Shown: positions 37,018 to 45,544 of the stretch, in pieces | How positions within the stretch are numbered: position 1 is the stretch's first letter | Layout of the letters: each line of letters opens with the position of its first letter | Source of the DNA: Seleniivibrio woodruffii | GTDB lineage: Bacteria > Chrysiogenota > Deferribacteres > Deferribacterales > Geovibrionaceae | Length of the DNA stretch: 64,000 nt | NCBI RefSeq assembly: GCF_029267515.1 | Contig: NZ_JAJUIS010000007.1 | Span: 1-64,000, forward strand | Direction of reading: 5' to 3' | Notes under the pieces: generated by a model | Database searches by the model: none | The model's input: the letters and a program-made list of their open reading frames with translations, nothing else | Told to the model about the DNA's origin: nothing | Program-made: the position numbers and the translations under genes

Positions 37018-37077
37018 GTCTCAAAGTGTCTTTCCTATTCGGCTCCTGCTGCCGGATTCTTCAGGCATTTTCGAGAC
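37018..37077 (+). promoter_or_regulatory. Stem-loop in the nifH-nifD gap
   Basis: GTCTC at the left and GAGAC at the right end enclose about 50 bases with further complementarity, in a 132-base gap inside the operon. There is no T run, so it is more likely an mRNA-processing or stability element than a terminator. Confidence 0.4.
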
Positions 37078-37122
37078 ACCACGTTTAATTGAAGACTGTA
37101 CTGAAAATTAAGAGGTCAATCT

Positions 37123-38565
37123 ATGTCTGGTAAAAATGTGCATGAACACGGTGTTGAGGTCATGGAGGAAATCCTTGACGGATACAACGACGCAACCGCG
37201 AAAGACAGGAAGAAAAAAATAGAGGTCGTTAAAGCCGAAGACGTTAAATGCGGCATTAACTCTAACAGAAAGATACGCCCCGGCGTTATGTCCATGAGAG
37301 GCTGCGCATATGCGGGAGCGAAAGGCGTGGTTTTCGGACCCATCAAAGATATGATACACATCAGCCACGGTCCCGTTGGCTGCGGTCAGTATTCATGGTC
37401 TGCAAGACGTAACTTTGCAAACGGCATACCCGGTATCAGCAACTTTGTTACAATGCAGATTACATCTGACTTTCAGGAAAAAGATATCGTATTCGGCGGC
37501 GACAAAATGCTTACAAACCTCATCAGAGAGGCAGACCAGCTTTTCCCGCTGAACAAAGGAGTTTCCGTTCTTTCCGAATGTCCCATCGGTCTCATCGGTG
37601 ACGACATCGAAGCTGTTTCCAGAGCAACATCCGCAGAGATCGGAAAACCCGTTGTCCCCTGCCGCTGTGAAGGTTTCCGCGGTGTTTCCCAGTCACTGGG
37701 TCACCACATCGCAAACGATTCACTGCGTGACTGGATATATGAAAAAGACGTTAAAGGCGTTGAGATTGAAGACAGCCCTTATAACGTGGCGCTGCTTGCA
37801 GACTACAACATCGGCGGCGACGCATGGAGCTCCAGAAAGATACTTGAGGAGATGGGACTTAACGTTATATCCCAGTCCACAGGCGACTCCACTGTAAGCG
37901 AAATCGCGAACCTTACAAAAGCGAAAGTTATTCTTCTGCACTGCTACCGTTCAATGAACTACATATCAAGATATGTGGAAGAAAAATTCGGTATTCCGTG
38001 GGTTGAATTCAACTTCTTCGGTCCCACACAGATTATAAAAAGCATGAGAAAGATAGCTTCTCATTTCGATGAGAAGATCCAGCAGCAGACAGAAAAGATA
38101 ATCGCTGAGAAATATCAGCCTCAGTTCGATGAGATAGTAAGCAAGTTCAAACCGAGACTGGACGGCAAAAACTGTATGCTGTTTGTCGGCGGTCTGCGCC
38201 CCAGACACATCATCCCCGCTTTCCGCGACCTCGGCGTTCAGGTTGTGATAACAGGTTATGAGTTCGCACACAACGACGACTACGCGAGAACACTTGAATA
38301 TGTGGAAAACACAACCTTCATCGTGGACGACATGAACGAATATGAAATGGAAAAGCTCCTTGAAAACTTCAAACCCGACCTCGTGGGTTCCGGTATCAAG
38401 GAAAAATATTCAACACAGAAACAGGGTATCCCCTTCCGCCAGATGCACTCATGGGATTACTCAGGTCCCTACCACGGGGTAGACGGCTTTAAAGTATTCG
38501 CAAGAGATATGGATATGGCTGTTAACGGAGCCATCTGGAAAAAGATCACTCCCCCGTGGAAATGA
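37123..38565 (+). CDS. nifD: Nitrogenase MoFe protein, alpha chain
   Basis: 480 residues. P-cluster ligands Cys61, Cys87 and Cys153 are in [18 protein letters not shown] and [11 protein letters not shown]. FeMo-cofactor ligands are Cys274 ([10 protein letters not shown]) and His442 ([14 protein letters not shown]). GGLRPRH supplies conserved arginines near the cofactor. The complete ligand set marks the molybdenum enzyme rather than a NifD-like protein. No nifI genes lie between nifH and nifD. Confidence 0.99.
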   Translation: MSGKNVHEHGVEVMEEILDGYNDATAKDRKKKIEVVKAEDVKCGINSNRKIRPGVMSMRGCAYAGAKGVVFGPIKDMIHISHGPVGCGQYSWSARRNFANGIPGISNFVTMQITSDFQEKDIVFGGDKMLTNLIREADQLFPLNKGVSVLSECPIGLIGDDIEAVSRATSAEIGKPVVPCRCEGFRGVSQSLGHHIANDSLRDWIYEKDVKGVEIEDSPYNVALLADYNIGGDAWSSRKILEEMGLNVISQSTGDSTVSEIANLTKAKVILLHCYRSMNYISRYVEEKFGIPWVEFNFFGPTQIIKSMRKIASHFDEKIQQQTEKIIAEKYQPQFDEIVSKFKPRLDGKNCMLFVGGLRPRHIIPAFRDLGVQVVITGYEFAHNDDYARTLEYVENTTFIVDDMNEYEMEKLLENFKPDLVGSGIKEKYSTQKQGIPFRQMHSWDYSGPYHGVDGFKVFARDMDMAVNGAIWKKITPPWK

Positions 38566-38596
38566 TCCGACCGGAAATTAAGGAAAGGAGATTAAA

Positions 38597-40105
38597 ATGA
38601 GTGAAAGAATAAAAGACCACGTTTCCCTGTTTAACGGCTGTGAATATCAGGATATGTTTGCTGAAAAAGCAAAATATGAAAACGCTGAAACGGATGCCAA
38701 AGTACAGGAAACACTTGAGTGGACAAAAACCAAAGAATACAGAGACCTGAACTTTGCAAGACAGGATCTGGTTGTTAACCCCCTGAAAGCGTGCCAGCCC
38801 TCCGGCGGTCTGTTCGCTGCAATCGGCTTCGAAGGCACTATGCCTTTCGTTCACGGTTCACAGGGATGTGCTTCATACTTCCGTTCGCACTTTATGCGCC
38901 ACTTCCGCGAACCCTTCCCCACATCATGCGACGCCATGACTGAGGATGCTGCGGTTTTCGGCGGACACAATGCGCTTTATCTGGGTCTGCAGAACACATA
39001 CGAGCTTTACAGCCCCAAAATGATAACAATGGTTACATCATGTATGTCCGAGGTTATCGGCGACGACATGAACTCTTTCGTTAAAAACGCGAAAGAACAG
39101 GGATTTATACCCGCCGATTTTCCTGTGACATTTGCCCACACCCCCTCTTTCGTGGGTTCGCACATTGTCGGCTACGACAACACCATGATGGCTATCCTTG
39201 GTCAGATGGGCGTTAAGAAAGAGACCAAAAATGACAAGATAAACGTCATTATGGGCTTTGACACTTACCTTGCGAACTATGAAGAGATCAAACGTATCTT
39301 CAAACTGTTCGGTGCTGAGATAAACCTGCTTTCAGATCCTTCTGAAACACTTAACTCACCCACCGACGGTGAATATAAAATGTACAGAGGCGGCACTTCC
39401 CTTGACGACCTCAGAGACGCTCCCAACTCCAAAGCAACACTGCTGCTTCAGAAATGGTCTCTGCTGAAAACCGCAGAGTTCATCGAGAAAGAATGGCAGC
39501 ACCCTGTTAAAGTGGTCAATCCCTATGGTATCGAAGGTACAGACGAACTTGTCATGGCTATTGCCGAACTGACAGGCAAGCCCGTTCCTGCTGAACTTGA
39601 GTATGAAAGAGGTCAGCTTGTTGATGCTATCGCGGATTCCTACTACTGGATCCACGGCAAAACATTCGGTATAAACGGCGACCCCGACCTTGCATACGGT
39701 CTTTGCAGAGTCGTTATGGAAATGGGCGGCGAACCTATCCACGTTCTCGTATCCAACGGTTCAAAGGACTGGGAAGCTGAGACAAAAGCTAACCTCTCCA
39801 AATATGAGTTCGCTAAAGGCGCTCAGATATGGGCAGGAAAAGACATGTGGCACTTCCGTTCACTGCTCTTCACAGAGCCTGTGGATATGATAATAGGCAA
39901 CTCATATGCAAAATATCTTGAAAGAGACACCGGCATAGCACTTTGCAGAATAGGCTTCCCGCTTCAGGACAGACACCACCTGCACAGATATCCCACCATC
40001 GGATACAAAGGCGGACTTCAGATGATGACATGGATAGTAAACCGTATGCTTGAAGACATAGACAAAAAGACTATGTACACAACAAGCTACGACATACTCA
40101 GATAA
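38597..40105 (+). CDS. nifK: Nitrogenase MoFe protein, beta chain
   Basis: 502 residues. P-cluster cysteines lie in KACQPSGGLFA, HGSQGCASYF and VTSCMSEVIGDD. It pairs with NifD as an alpha2-beta2 tetramer. AGGAGA lies just before the ATG. nifT follows after four bases. Confidence 0.99.
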   Translation: MSERIKDHVSLFNGCEYQDMFAEKAKYENAETDAKVQETLEWTKTKEYRDLNFARQDLVVNPLKACQPSGGLFAAIGFEGTMPFVHGSQGCASYFRSHFMRHFREPFPTSCDAMTEDAAVFGGHNALYLGLQNTYELYSPKMITMVTSCMSEVIGDDMNSFVKNAKEQGFIPADFPVTFAHTPSFVGSHIVGYDNTMMAILGQMGVKKETKNDKINVIMGFDTYLANYEEIKRIFKLFGAEINLLSDPSETLNSPTDGEYKMYRGGTSLDDLRDAPNSKATLLLQKWSLLKTAEFIEKEWQHPVKVVNPYGIEGTDELVMAIAELTGKPVPAELEYERGQLVDAIADSYYWIHGKTFGINGDPDLAYGLCRVVMEMGGEPIHVLVSNGSKDWEAETKANLSKYEFAKGAQIWAGKDMWHFRSLLFTEPVDMIIGNSYAKYLERDTGIALCRIGFPLQDRHHLHRYPTIGYKGGLQMMTWIVNRMLEDIDKKTMYTTSYDILR

Positions 40106-40109
40106 GCCT

Positions 40110-40322
40110 ATGAAGGTAACGCTTAATAAAAAAGGGGACGTATACTCAGTATACGTCCCTAAAAAAGACATGGAACAGATAGTAGTCTCCATTGAACAGA
40201 ATGGTGCATGGGGCGGTGAATTTACTCTGGCAAACGGCTGGGTGCTGGAGTTTGAAACATTGGATGCAGAACCGACTCTGCCGAGAACTATGGAGGCTAA
40301 ACTGCTCACCAGAGGAGACTGA
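40110..40322 (+). CDS. nifT: NifT/FixU protein
   Basis: 70 residues matching NifT: MKVTLNKKGDVYSVYVPKKDMEQIV and WGGEFTLANGWVLEF. The role is not established, but it is nearly always behind nifK, as here. Confidence 0.93.
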   Translation: MKVTLNKKGDVYSVYVPKKDMEQIVVSIEQNGAWGGEFTLANGWVLEFETLDAEPTLPRTMEAKLLTRGD

Positions 40323-40340
40323 TGTCTCCAGGGAGAAGCT

Positions 40341-41711
40341 ATGAGACTGGCAATTCAGCAGCTTACGGAAGAGCCGGGCTGTGATCATAACCAAAAGAAG
40401 ACGGCAGAGCAGAAGAAAGAAGCATGTAAAAAGCCCACTCCCGGTGCAACGGCAGGCGGATGCGCTTTCGACGGCGCACAGATAGTCCTGCTCCCCGTTG
40501 CGGATGCGGCGCACATCATACATGGTCCGATAACATGCTGCGGACAGAGCTATAACAACAGAGGTACCCGCACCCATGTGGGCAACCTTCACCAATACGG
40601 CATGACCACCGATATGAACGAACTGGACATAGTGTTCGGCGGCGAAAAAAAGCTGAAAGAATCGGTGCGGTACGTTGCCGGTAAATTCAAACCGAAAGCG
40701 ATTTTTATCTATTCAACCTGTGTCACTGCTATGACAGGCGAGGATATCCACACAGTAGCAAAGGAGATGACCGAGGAACTTGGTATGCAGATTATCCCTG
40801 TGGATTCTCCGGGATTTTCAGGCAGCAAAAACCTCGGCAATAAGTTTGCGGGTCACGCGCTTTTTAACCACGTTATAGGCACGAGAGAACCGGAAAACGT
40901 CCCTATGTTTCCAATAAATCTTATAGGGGAATACAACATCGCCGGAGAGCTTTTTCAGGTTGAGCCGCTTTTTGAAGAGCTTGGCATAACTCTTTTCAGC
41001 AAAATGACAGGTAACGCGACATATGAGGAGCTGTGCTATGCCCACCGCTCAAAACTCAGCGTGGTGATATGCAGCCGCGCCCTTATCTCGCTTGCGCGTC
41101 AGCTTGATGAAAAATACGGAATACCTTATTTCGAAGGTTCGTTTTACGGAATGGGCGAAACGAAAAAAACGCTCATGAAGATTGCGGAAATGATGGGCAG
41201 CGACCTCCTGAAAAAGAAGGTGGAGGAGCTTACCGCACGCAAGGAGAAGGAGACTTTTGAGAAACTGGCACCCTATCTGCCGATAATGAAAGGCAAAAAG
41301 GTACTCGTTTACACTGGCGGCGTCAAAAGCTGGTCGATTCTGAAACAGCTTGAGGAAATGGGCATGGAGGTCATTAAATCCAGCACCAGAAAATCCACAG
41401 AAGAGGATATCGCCAGAATACTTGAATATTTCGAAGGAAACGAAGACGGTCTGATGCCCAAAGGGGACGGAAAGACCCTGCTTAAATATATGAAAGAGTA
41501 CGATGCCGACCTGTTCCTTGCGGGCGGTCGGAATATGTACAACGCCATGAAGGGGCAGGTTCCCTTTGTGGACGTGAATCAGGAGAGACATTTTGCATTC
41601 GCGGGATACGAAGGCTCGCTGGTGCTTGCACAGAAAATATGCGGCACGCTGACGTCCCCCGTATTTTCCATTGTTAAGAAGCCTGCTCCGTGGGAGGTCA
41701 GCTTTGGTTAA
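40341..41711 (+). CDS. nifE: FeMo-cofactor scaffold protein NifE
   Basis: 456 residues, related to NifD. With NifN it forms the platform where the NifB cofactor is converted to FeMo-co. Motifs ATAGGCAFDGAQIVLLPVADAAHIIHGPITCCGQSY and YSTCVTAMTGEDI carry the cluster cysteines. The N-terminal extension EEPGCDHNQKK is typical of NifE. It overlaps nifN by eight bases. Confidence 0.97.
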   Translation: MRLAIQQLTEEPGCDHNQKKTAEQKKEACKKPTPGATAGGCAFDGAQIVLLPVADAAHIIHGPITCCGQSYNNRGTRTHVGNLHQYGMTTDMNELDIVFGGEKKLKESVRYVAGKFKPKAIFIYSTCVTAMTGEDIHTVAKEMTEELGMQIIPVDSPGFSGSKNLGNKFAGHALFNHVIGTREPENVPMFPINLIGEYNIAGELFQVEPLFEELGITLFSKMTGNATYEELCYAHRSKLSVVICSRALISLARQLDEKYGIPYFEGSFYGMGETKKTLMKIAEMMGSDLLKKKVEELTARKEKETFEKLAPYLPIMKGKKVLVYTGGVKSWSILKQLEEMGMEVIKSSTRKSTEEDIARILEYFEGNEDGLMPKGDGKTLLKYMKEYDADLFLAGGRNMYNAMKGQVPFVDVNQERHFAFAGYEGSLVLAQKICGTLTSPVFSIVKKPAPWEVSFG

Positions 41712-43014
41712 GATAATAGAAAAACCGCTGTCCGTTAACCCTCTGAAAAAAGGCTCCATAATGGGCGCGATAACCGCATTTCTCGGTATGCACAGGGTTA
41801 TGCCTCTTGTGCACGGCGCGCAGGGATGTATGGCATTCACAAAGAATTTTCTGACACAGCATTATCGGGAGGTTACTCCTATGCAGTCTACCGCTGTGTT
41901 CGACATAGCCACCATAATAGGCGACGACAGCAATCTTCACGAAGGGATTGCAAACGTCATCGACAAGCAGAAACCTGATTTCATAGGGCTTGTGACAACT
42001 GGTATGACAGAGGTGCGCGGGGACGATATTAAAGGAAGCCTCATCCGCTTCCGAGAGAAATACCCGCAATATGACTCTACTCCTGTTGTGCCCGTCGCCT
42101 GCCCCGACTTCAAAGGGGACGCGGAAACCGGATACGGCGCCGCCTGTGCCGCCACCCTTTCGCTTCTGATAGAGCCTGCGGTGCGCACCGACTACAGAAC
42201 CAGAAGAATGGTGAACATTCTTGCGGGGATGCACCTCACTGCCGGAGACATAGACTGGATGAAACGAGTTTTCGAGGGTTTCGGGCTGGATGTGATAGTC
42301 TACCCCGACCTGTCCGCAAGTATGGGCGGTCAGGTGAACCACTTTTACGGTCTGCCGGAGGAGGGAACCTCCATCGACACCATAAAGAAGATGGGACACG
42401 CCGATTTCTCCATAGTTGTGGGCGGCTGTATGGAAGCGTCAGCGGATATACTGCTAGAGCGCTGCACGGTTCCCTATAAAAAATTCGATTCGCTCACAGG
42501 CATCGAAGCGTCAGATGAACTTGTTTCGTGGCTGATGGACTATACCGGCAAACAGGCTCCAGGCTGGCTGAGGATTCAGCGTCAGAGGGCTGTTGATGCA
42601 CTGCTTGACGCGCATTTCAGTTTCAGCGGTAAGTCATTCTCCATCGCCGGAGAACCGGATCTGCTTTACGGTCTCGGCAACTATCTCACAAAGGAGATGG
42701 GGATAAGACTGGAAACCGCAGTTACCACCGCGCGCCACGGCATGTTTGAAAACCTTCCTGCGGATAACATAATAATGGGCGATCTGGAAGACCTTGAAGA
42801 TTACTCCAAGGTTTCCGACTTTATAATAGCCAGCTCAAACGCAATACCCATGTGTCACAGGGCGCATAAGCCGCTCTATCGCGTCGGGTATCCTGTAAAG
42901 GACTATCTGGGGCATTTTCACAGAACCTTTATCGGCTACTACGGAGCAATGATGCTCGCATTTGACATAGGAAACATATGTATGACACTCGACATCGAAA
43001 GGTCGGGTCACTAG
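41704..43014 (+). CDS. nifN: FeMo-cofactor scaffold protein NifN
   Basis: 436 residues. I chose TTG 41704: it lies six bases after GGAGG and gives MVKIIEKPLSVNPLKKGSIMG, the family N-terminus; the frame is open to 41671 but without support. Conserved HGAQGCMAFTK and VTTGMTEVRGDDI. Partner of NifE. Confidence 0.95.
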   Translation: MVKIIEKPLSVNPLKKGSIMGAITAFLGMHRVMPLVHGAQGCMAFTKNFLTQHYREVTPMQSTAVFDIATIIGDDSNLHEGIANVIDKQKPDFIGLVTTGMTEVRGDDIKGSLIRFREKYPQYDSTPVVPVACPDFKGDAETGYGAACAATLSLLIEPAVRTDYRTRRMVNILAGMHLTAGDIDWMKRVFEGFGLDVIVYPDLSASMGGQVNHFYGLPEEGTSIDTIKKMGHADFSIVVGGCMEASADILLERCTVPYKKFDSLTGIEASDELVSWLMDYTGKQAPGWLRIQRQRAVDALLDAHFSFSGKSFSIAGEPDLLYGLGNYLTKEMGIRLETAVTTARHGMFENLPADNIIMGDLEDLEDYSKVSDFIIASSNAIPMCHRAHKPLYRVGYPVKDYLGHFHRTFIGYYGAMMLAFDIGNICMTLDIERSGH

Positions 43015-43024
43015 GGGGATTTTT

Positions 43025-43405
43025 ATGAAAATTGGCTTCTGCACAAACGATCTTAAAACCGTGGACGAACACTACGGCAGAGCGACAAAGGTCGCCATCT
43101 ATGAAATAGATGAAAAATCCTATACCCTGAGCGAAGTGCGCGAGTTCGCAGAACAGGACGAAGGCACAGAGCATAAACTGGACACAGGCTCAAAGGCTGA
43201 AAAACTTGCAGACTGCGCAATACTTTATGTCGCACAGATAGGCGGTCCCGCCGCTGCCCACGTCATAAAAAATAAAATACATCCGGTTAAGGTGAACGAT
43301 CCGGTTCCTATTGCTGAGATTCTGGAAAATCTGAAGACCACTCTGGCTGGGAACCCTGCTCCCTGGCTGAAAAAAGCTCTCTACAGAGACAGACAGCCGG
43401 AATAA
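43025..43405 (+). CDS. nifX: NifX, FeMo-cofactor precursor carrier
   Basis: 126 residues of the dinitrogenase iron-molybdenum cofactor-binding fold (MKIGFCTNDLKTVDEHYGRATKVAIYEI). NifX binds NifB-co/VK-cluster intermediates between NifB, NifEN and the apo-enzyme. Follows nifN by 10 bases. Confidence 0.93.
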   Translation: MKIGFCTNDLKTVDEHYGRATKVAIYEIDEKSYTLSEVREFAEQDEGTEHKLDTGSKAEKLADCAILYVAQIGGPAAAHVIKNKIHPVKVNDPVPIAEILENLKTTLAGNPAPWLKKALYRDRQPE

Positions 43406-43414
43406 GGGGATTTT

Positions 43415-43843
43415 ATGGCAAATACTTTCAGGGATGTCCTGATAACTAAGATTCGTTCCCACGATCCGCATAATATATGGAAAAACGTTGCGGACGATAC
43501 GCTTATGACCAGATACTACGTCCTTACCAAAGATGACAAGAAGAAAATAGACGCTTTTTCTGCTATATCACCGGAGACTGTAGCAAAAATACGGCTTTAT
43601 TATGAAGCGGTTGCCCTGTATGTTGAGCAGCAGTGCGGAAAGATGGTTGTCACCGTGCTGGATATCAACACCGAGGGATTCGGCAGGGCGCTTCTGGTCT
43701 ATGAGGATTATATTTTCCTGCAAAAATTCCACCGCAATGCCCATAAATTCGGGTTCGCGACACTCGAAGAGGTTCTGGAAGAGGGCGAAACTCTCGCCGC
43801 CAAAGCCATTGCAAAAGCGGAAAGTTTCAATTTACCTGAATAG
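43415..43843 (+). CDS. NifX-associated protein (DUF269)
   Basis: 142 residues of the DUF269 nitrogen-fixation family: DPHNIWKNVADDTLMTRYYVLTKDDKK and VLDINTEGFGRALLVYEDY. Almost always next to nifX; biochemical role not settled. Last gene of the operon. Confidence 0.92.
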   Translation: MANTFRDVLITKIRSHDPHNIWKNVADDTLMTRYYVLTKDDKKKIDAFSAISPETVAKIRLYYEAVALYVEQQCGKMVVTVLDINTEGFGRALLVYEDYIFLQKFHRNAHKFGFATLEEVLEEGETLAAKAIAKAESFNLPE

Positions 43844-43847
43844 AAAG

Positions 43848-43866
43848 CGGGTCATGCCGTGACCCG
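43848..43866. terminator. Hairpin between convergent nif operon and ferredoxin gene
   Basis: CGGGTCA, TGCCG loop, TGACCCG: a perfect 7-bp stem between two convergent genes; only a short T-rich tail (TGTTCT). Plausible bidirectional terminator. Confidence 0.55.
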
Positions 43867-43874
43867 TGTTCTAT

Positions 43875-44156
43875 TCACAGTCTGCCTGCAAGTCTTGACA
43901 GGTAACTCCCTTTTTTGTATCTGCCACCGTGTCCGATGCAGTTTTTATGTACTTTTTTTCTGCCCTCCGCTGATACGGCGGGCTCACCTGTCCTCACTAT
44001 AGCTCCAGAAGGGCAAGCAATGATACATGCTCCACATTCGTTACAGATGTTCTGCGACAGTTCACAGCCGTCTTCTGAAAAGGCTATAGCTCCCAAAGGG
44101 CAGACTGTTGCGCATATGCCGCATTTTGTACAGTCGGTGTTAATTTCCACAGCCAT
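43875..44156 (-). CDS. 4Fe-4S dicluster ferredoxin-like protein
   Basis: 93 residues with two regular cluster motifs, CTKCGICATVCPLGAI and CNECGACIIACPSGAI, then a basic His/Gly-containing tail. Likely a soluble electron carrier. The start overlaps the end of the MarR gene region (one base gap), so the two form an operon under MarR control. Whether it serves nitrogenase is unknown. Confidence 0.9.
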   Translation of the reverse strand: MAVEINTDCTKCGICATVCPLGAIAFSEDGCELSQNICNECGACIIACPSGAIVRTGEPAVSAEGRKKVHKNCIGHGGRYKKGSYLSRLAGRL

Positions 44157-44157
44157 A

Positions 44158-44721
44158 TCATCTCTCCCTGCACATCCCGTGTCCGCCGCCGCAGTTTTTG
44201 TCTCTGCGGTGTCCGCGTCCAGCTTGCCGTCCGTGTTCCGAACAGCCGTGACCGTGCATATGTCCGCCGTGGAAGAGTTCTCCTCCCCTCTCTTCGAGGT
44301 TGGCAGTGAGTTTCTCCATTATGGCGAGAAACTGGTTCTGTTCCTCTTCAGTAAGAGAATCGAAAAGCGCTCCGGACATTTCAAGTATTGCTGCCTTAGA
44401 CGCCTTGAGTGCTTTTTCTCCCTTTTCTGTCAGATGGATACGCATGACGCGCTGATCGCTTTCGTCCTGCCTGCGCTCTATAAGACCTGATTGTTCAAGT
44501 TTGACAAGCATCTCTGTCATGGATGAAGGGCGTATGTCAAGTATCTCCGCAAGTTCGGACTGTTTTGCCCCTGCGTTTTCAGCTATTAGTGAAAGAAGAT
44601 GCCCCTGTCCCCGGTGGACTCTGTGGTCGTGCATATCGTGTGCGTGTTTGTGGCTCTCTCTGTGAACCAGCCTTGAAAGGCGGATGAAAGCCGAAAGAAT
44701 TTTTGGTGAAACTTTATCCAT
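44158..44721 (-). CDS. MarR-family regulator with His/Cys-rich tail
   Basis: 187 residues. The winged helix (about 45-130) has SELAEILDIRPSSMTEMLVKLEQSGLIERR and the DxR wing DESDQRVMRI. Unusual features are a His-rich N-terminal stretch (HRESHKHAHDMHDHRVHRGQGH) and a C-terminal tail of Gly, His and three Cys (about 148-187), which could bind metal. Two AGGTACCT palindromes upstream are likely its operators, giving autoregulation. Confidence 0.9.
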   Translation of the reverse strand: MDKVSPKILSAFIRLSRLVHRESHKHAHDMHDHRVHRGQGHLLSLIAENAGAKQSELAEILDIRPSSMTEMLVKLEQSGLIERRQDESDQRVMRIHLTEKGEKALKASKAAILEMSGALFDSLTEEEQNQFLAIMEKLTANLEERGGELFHGGHMHGHGCSEHGRQAGRGHRRDKNCGGGHGMCRER

Positions 44722-44745
44722 CAGAATACTCCCTGATATTTATTT

Positions 44746-44811
44746 AGGTACCTTATAAAAAGAAAGATAGTCGATGGATCAGCAAAAGTCAACAGATATA
44801 TTCAGGTACCT
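44746..44811. promoter_or_regulatory. Paired AGGTACCT operators of the MarR operon
   Basis: AGGTACCT at 44746-44753 (in TTTAGGTACCTTA) and 44804-44811 (in TTCAGGTACCTAA), 58 bases apart, directly upstream of the MarR gene. This palindrome core fits MarR-family sites. Confidence 0.65.
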
Positions 44812-44828
44812 AAGTAAAATGACAGGTG

Positions 44829-44854
44829 AAAAAAGGCTCCGAGGGGAGCCTTTT
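44829..44854 (-). terminator. Terminator of the two-component operon
   Basis: On the minus strand GGCTCC, CCTC loop, GGAGCC, TTTTTT, ten bases after the response-regulator stop. It also has four T on the plus strand. Confidence 0.88.
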
Positions 44855-44863
44855 AAAAGCGTA

Positions 44864-45544
44864 TTATGCAGCTTCGAATTTATATCCGACCCCGTATACG
44901 GTTTGTATCACGTCTTTATTATTGAGAACCGCCGCTATTTTTTTGCGCAGGTTTTTTACATGGCTGTCGATGGTTCTTTCGTATCCTTCAAACTCATATC
45001 CGTGGACGTTAGCTATCAGGTCTGTTCTGGAAAAAACTCTGCCGGGCTGTTTCGCCATGATGTAAAGCAGCTCGAACTCACTTCTGGTGAGCGAAAGGTC
45101 ATTCCCGTTTACAGTCACCTGATATTTCGAAGGCTGAATGACGATTGGTCCCGCAGTGAGCACGTCCTCCGTAGCTTCCGGAGCCAGTCTGCGCAGAACC
45201 GCCTTGACCCTTGCCACAACTTCCCGCGGGCTGTACGGTTTGCAGATATAGTCGTCCGCACCAAGTTCGAGTCCGATAAGCCTGTCCACCTCTTCAACCT
45301 TTGCAGTGGCCATGAGCATAGGCACGTTTGAGAACTTGCGGACCTGTCTGCATATCTCAAGCCCGTCCGTGTCCGGAAGCATAAGGTCGAGAATAACGGC
45401 ATCAGGTACAAGTTTTTTAATGGATTCGACCGCTTTTGCGCCTGAGTCCAGGGTGTGCACTTCAAACCCGGACTGTTGAAAGTAGTCTTTCAGAATGGAA
45501 GCTATTTGTGTTTCATCTTCAATTATAAGAACCTTTTTATTCAT
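44864..45544 (-). CDS. OmpR-family response regulator (BaeR-like)
   Basis: 226 residues from the Met giving MNKKVLIIEDE, six bases after GAGG; two in-frame starts lie just upstream. Receiver domain with phospho-acceptor Asp in AVILDLMLPDTDG, Thr/Lys switch residues (ATAKVEE, CKPYS), then a winged-helix DNA-binding domain with LSLTRSEFELLYIMAKQPGRVFSR, very close to BaeR. Its start overlaps the kinase gene by eight bases. Confidence 0.93.
   Translation of the reverse strand: MNKKVLIIEDETQIASILKDYFQQSGFEVHTLDSGAKAVESIKKLVPDAVILDLMLPDTDGLEICRQVRKFSNVPMLMATAKVEEVDRLIGLELGADDYICKPYSPREVVARVKAVLRRLAPEATEDVLTAGPIVIQPSKYQVTVNGNDLSLTRSEFELLYIMAKQPGRVFSRTDLIANVHGYEFEGYERTIDSHVKNLRKKIAAVLNNKDVIQTVYGVGYKFEAA

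Noticed and set aside
41049-41840. Minus-strand open frame of 263 codons
   Set aside because: Antisense to nifE and nifN, whose proteins are unmistakable; no recognisable product.
44774-45331. Plus-strand open frame of 185 codons
   Set aside because: Antisense to the BaeR-like regulator; the 5' part overlaps the MarR operator and a terminator.
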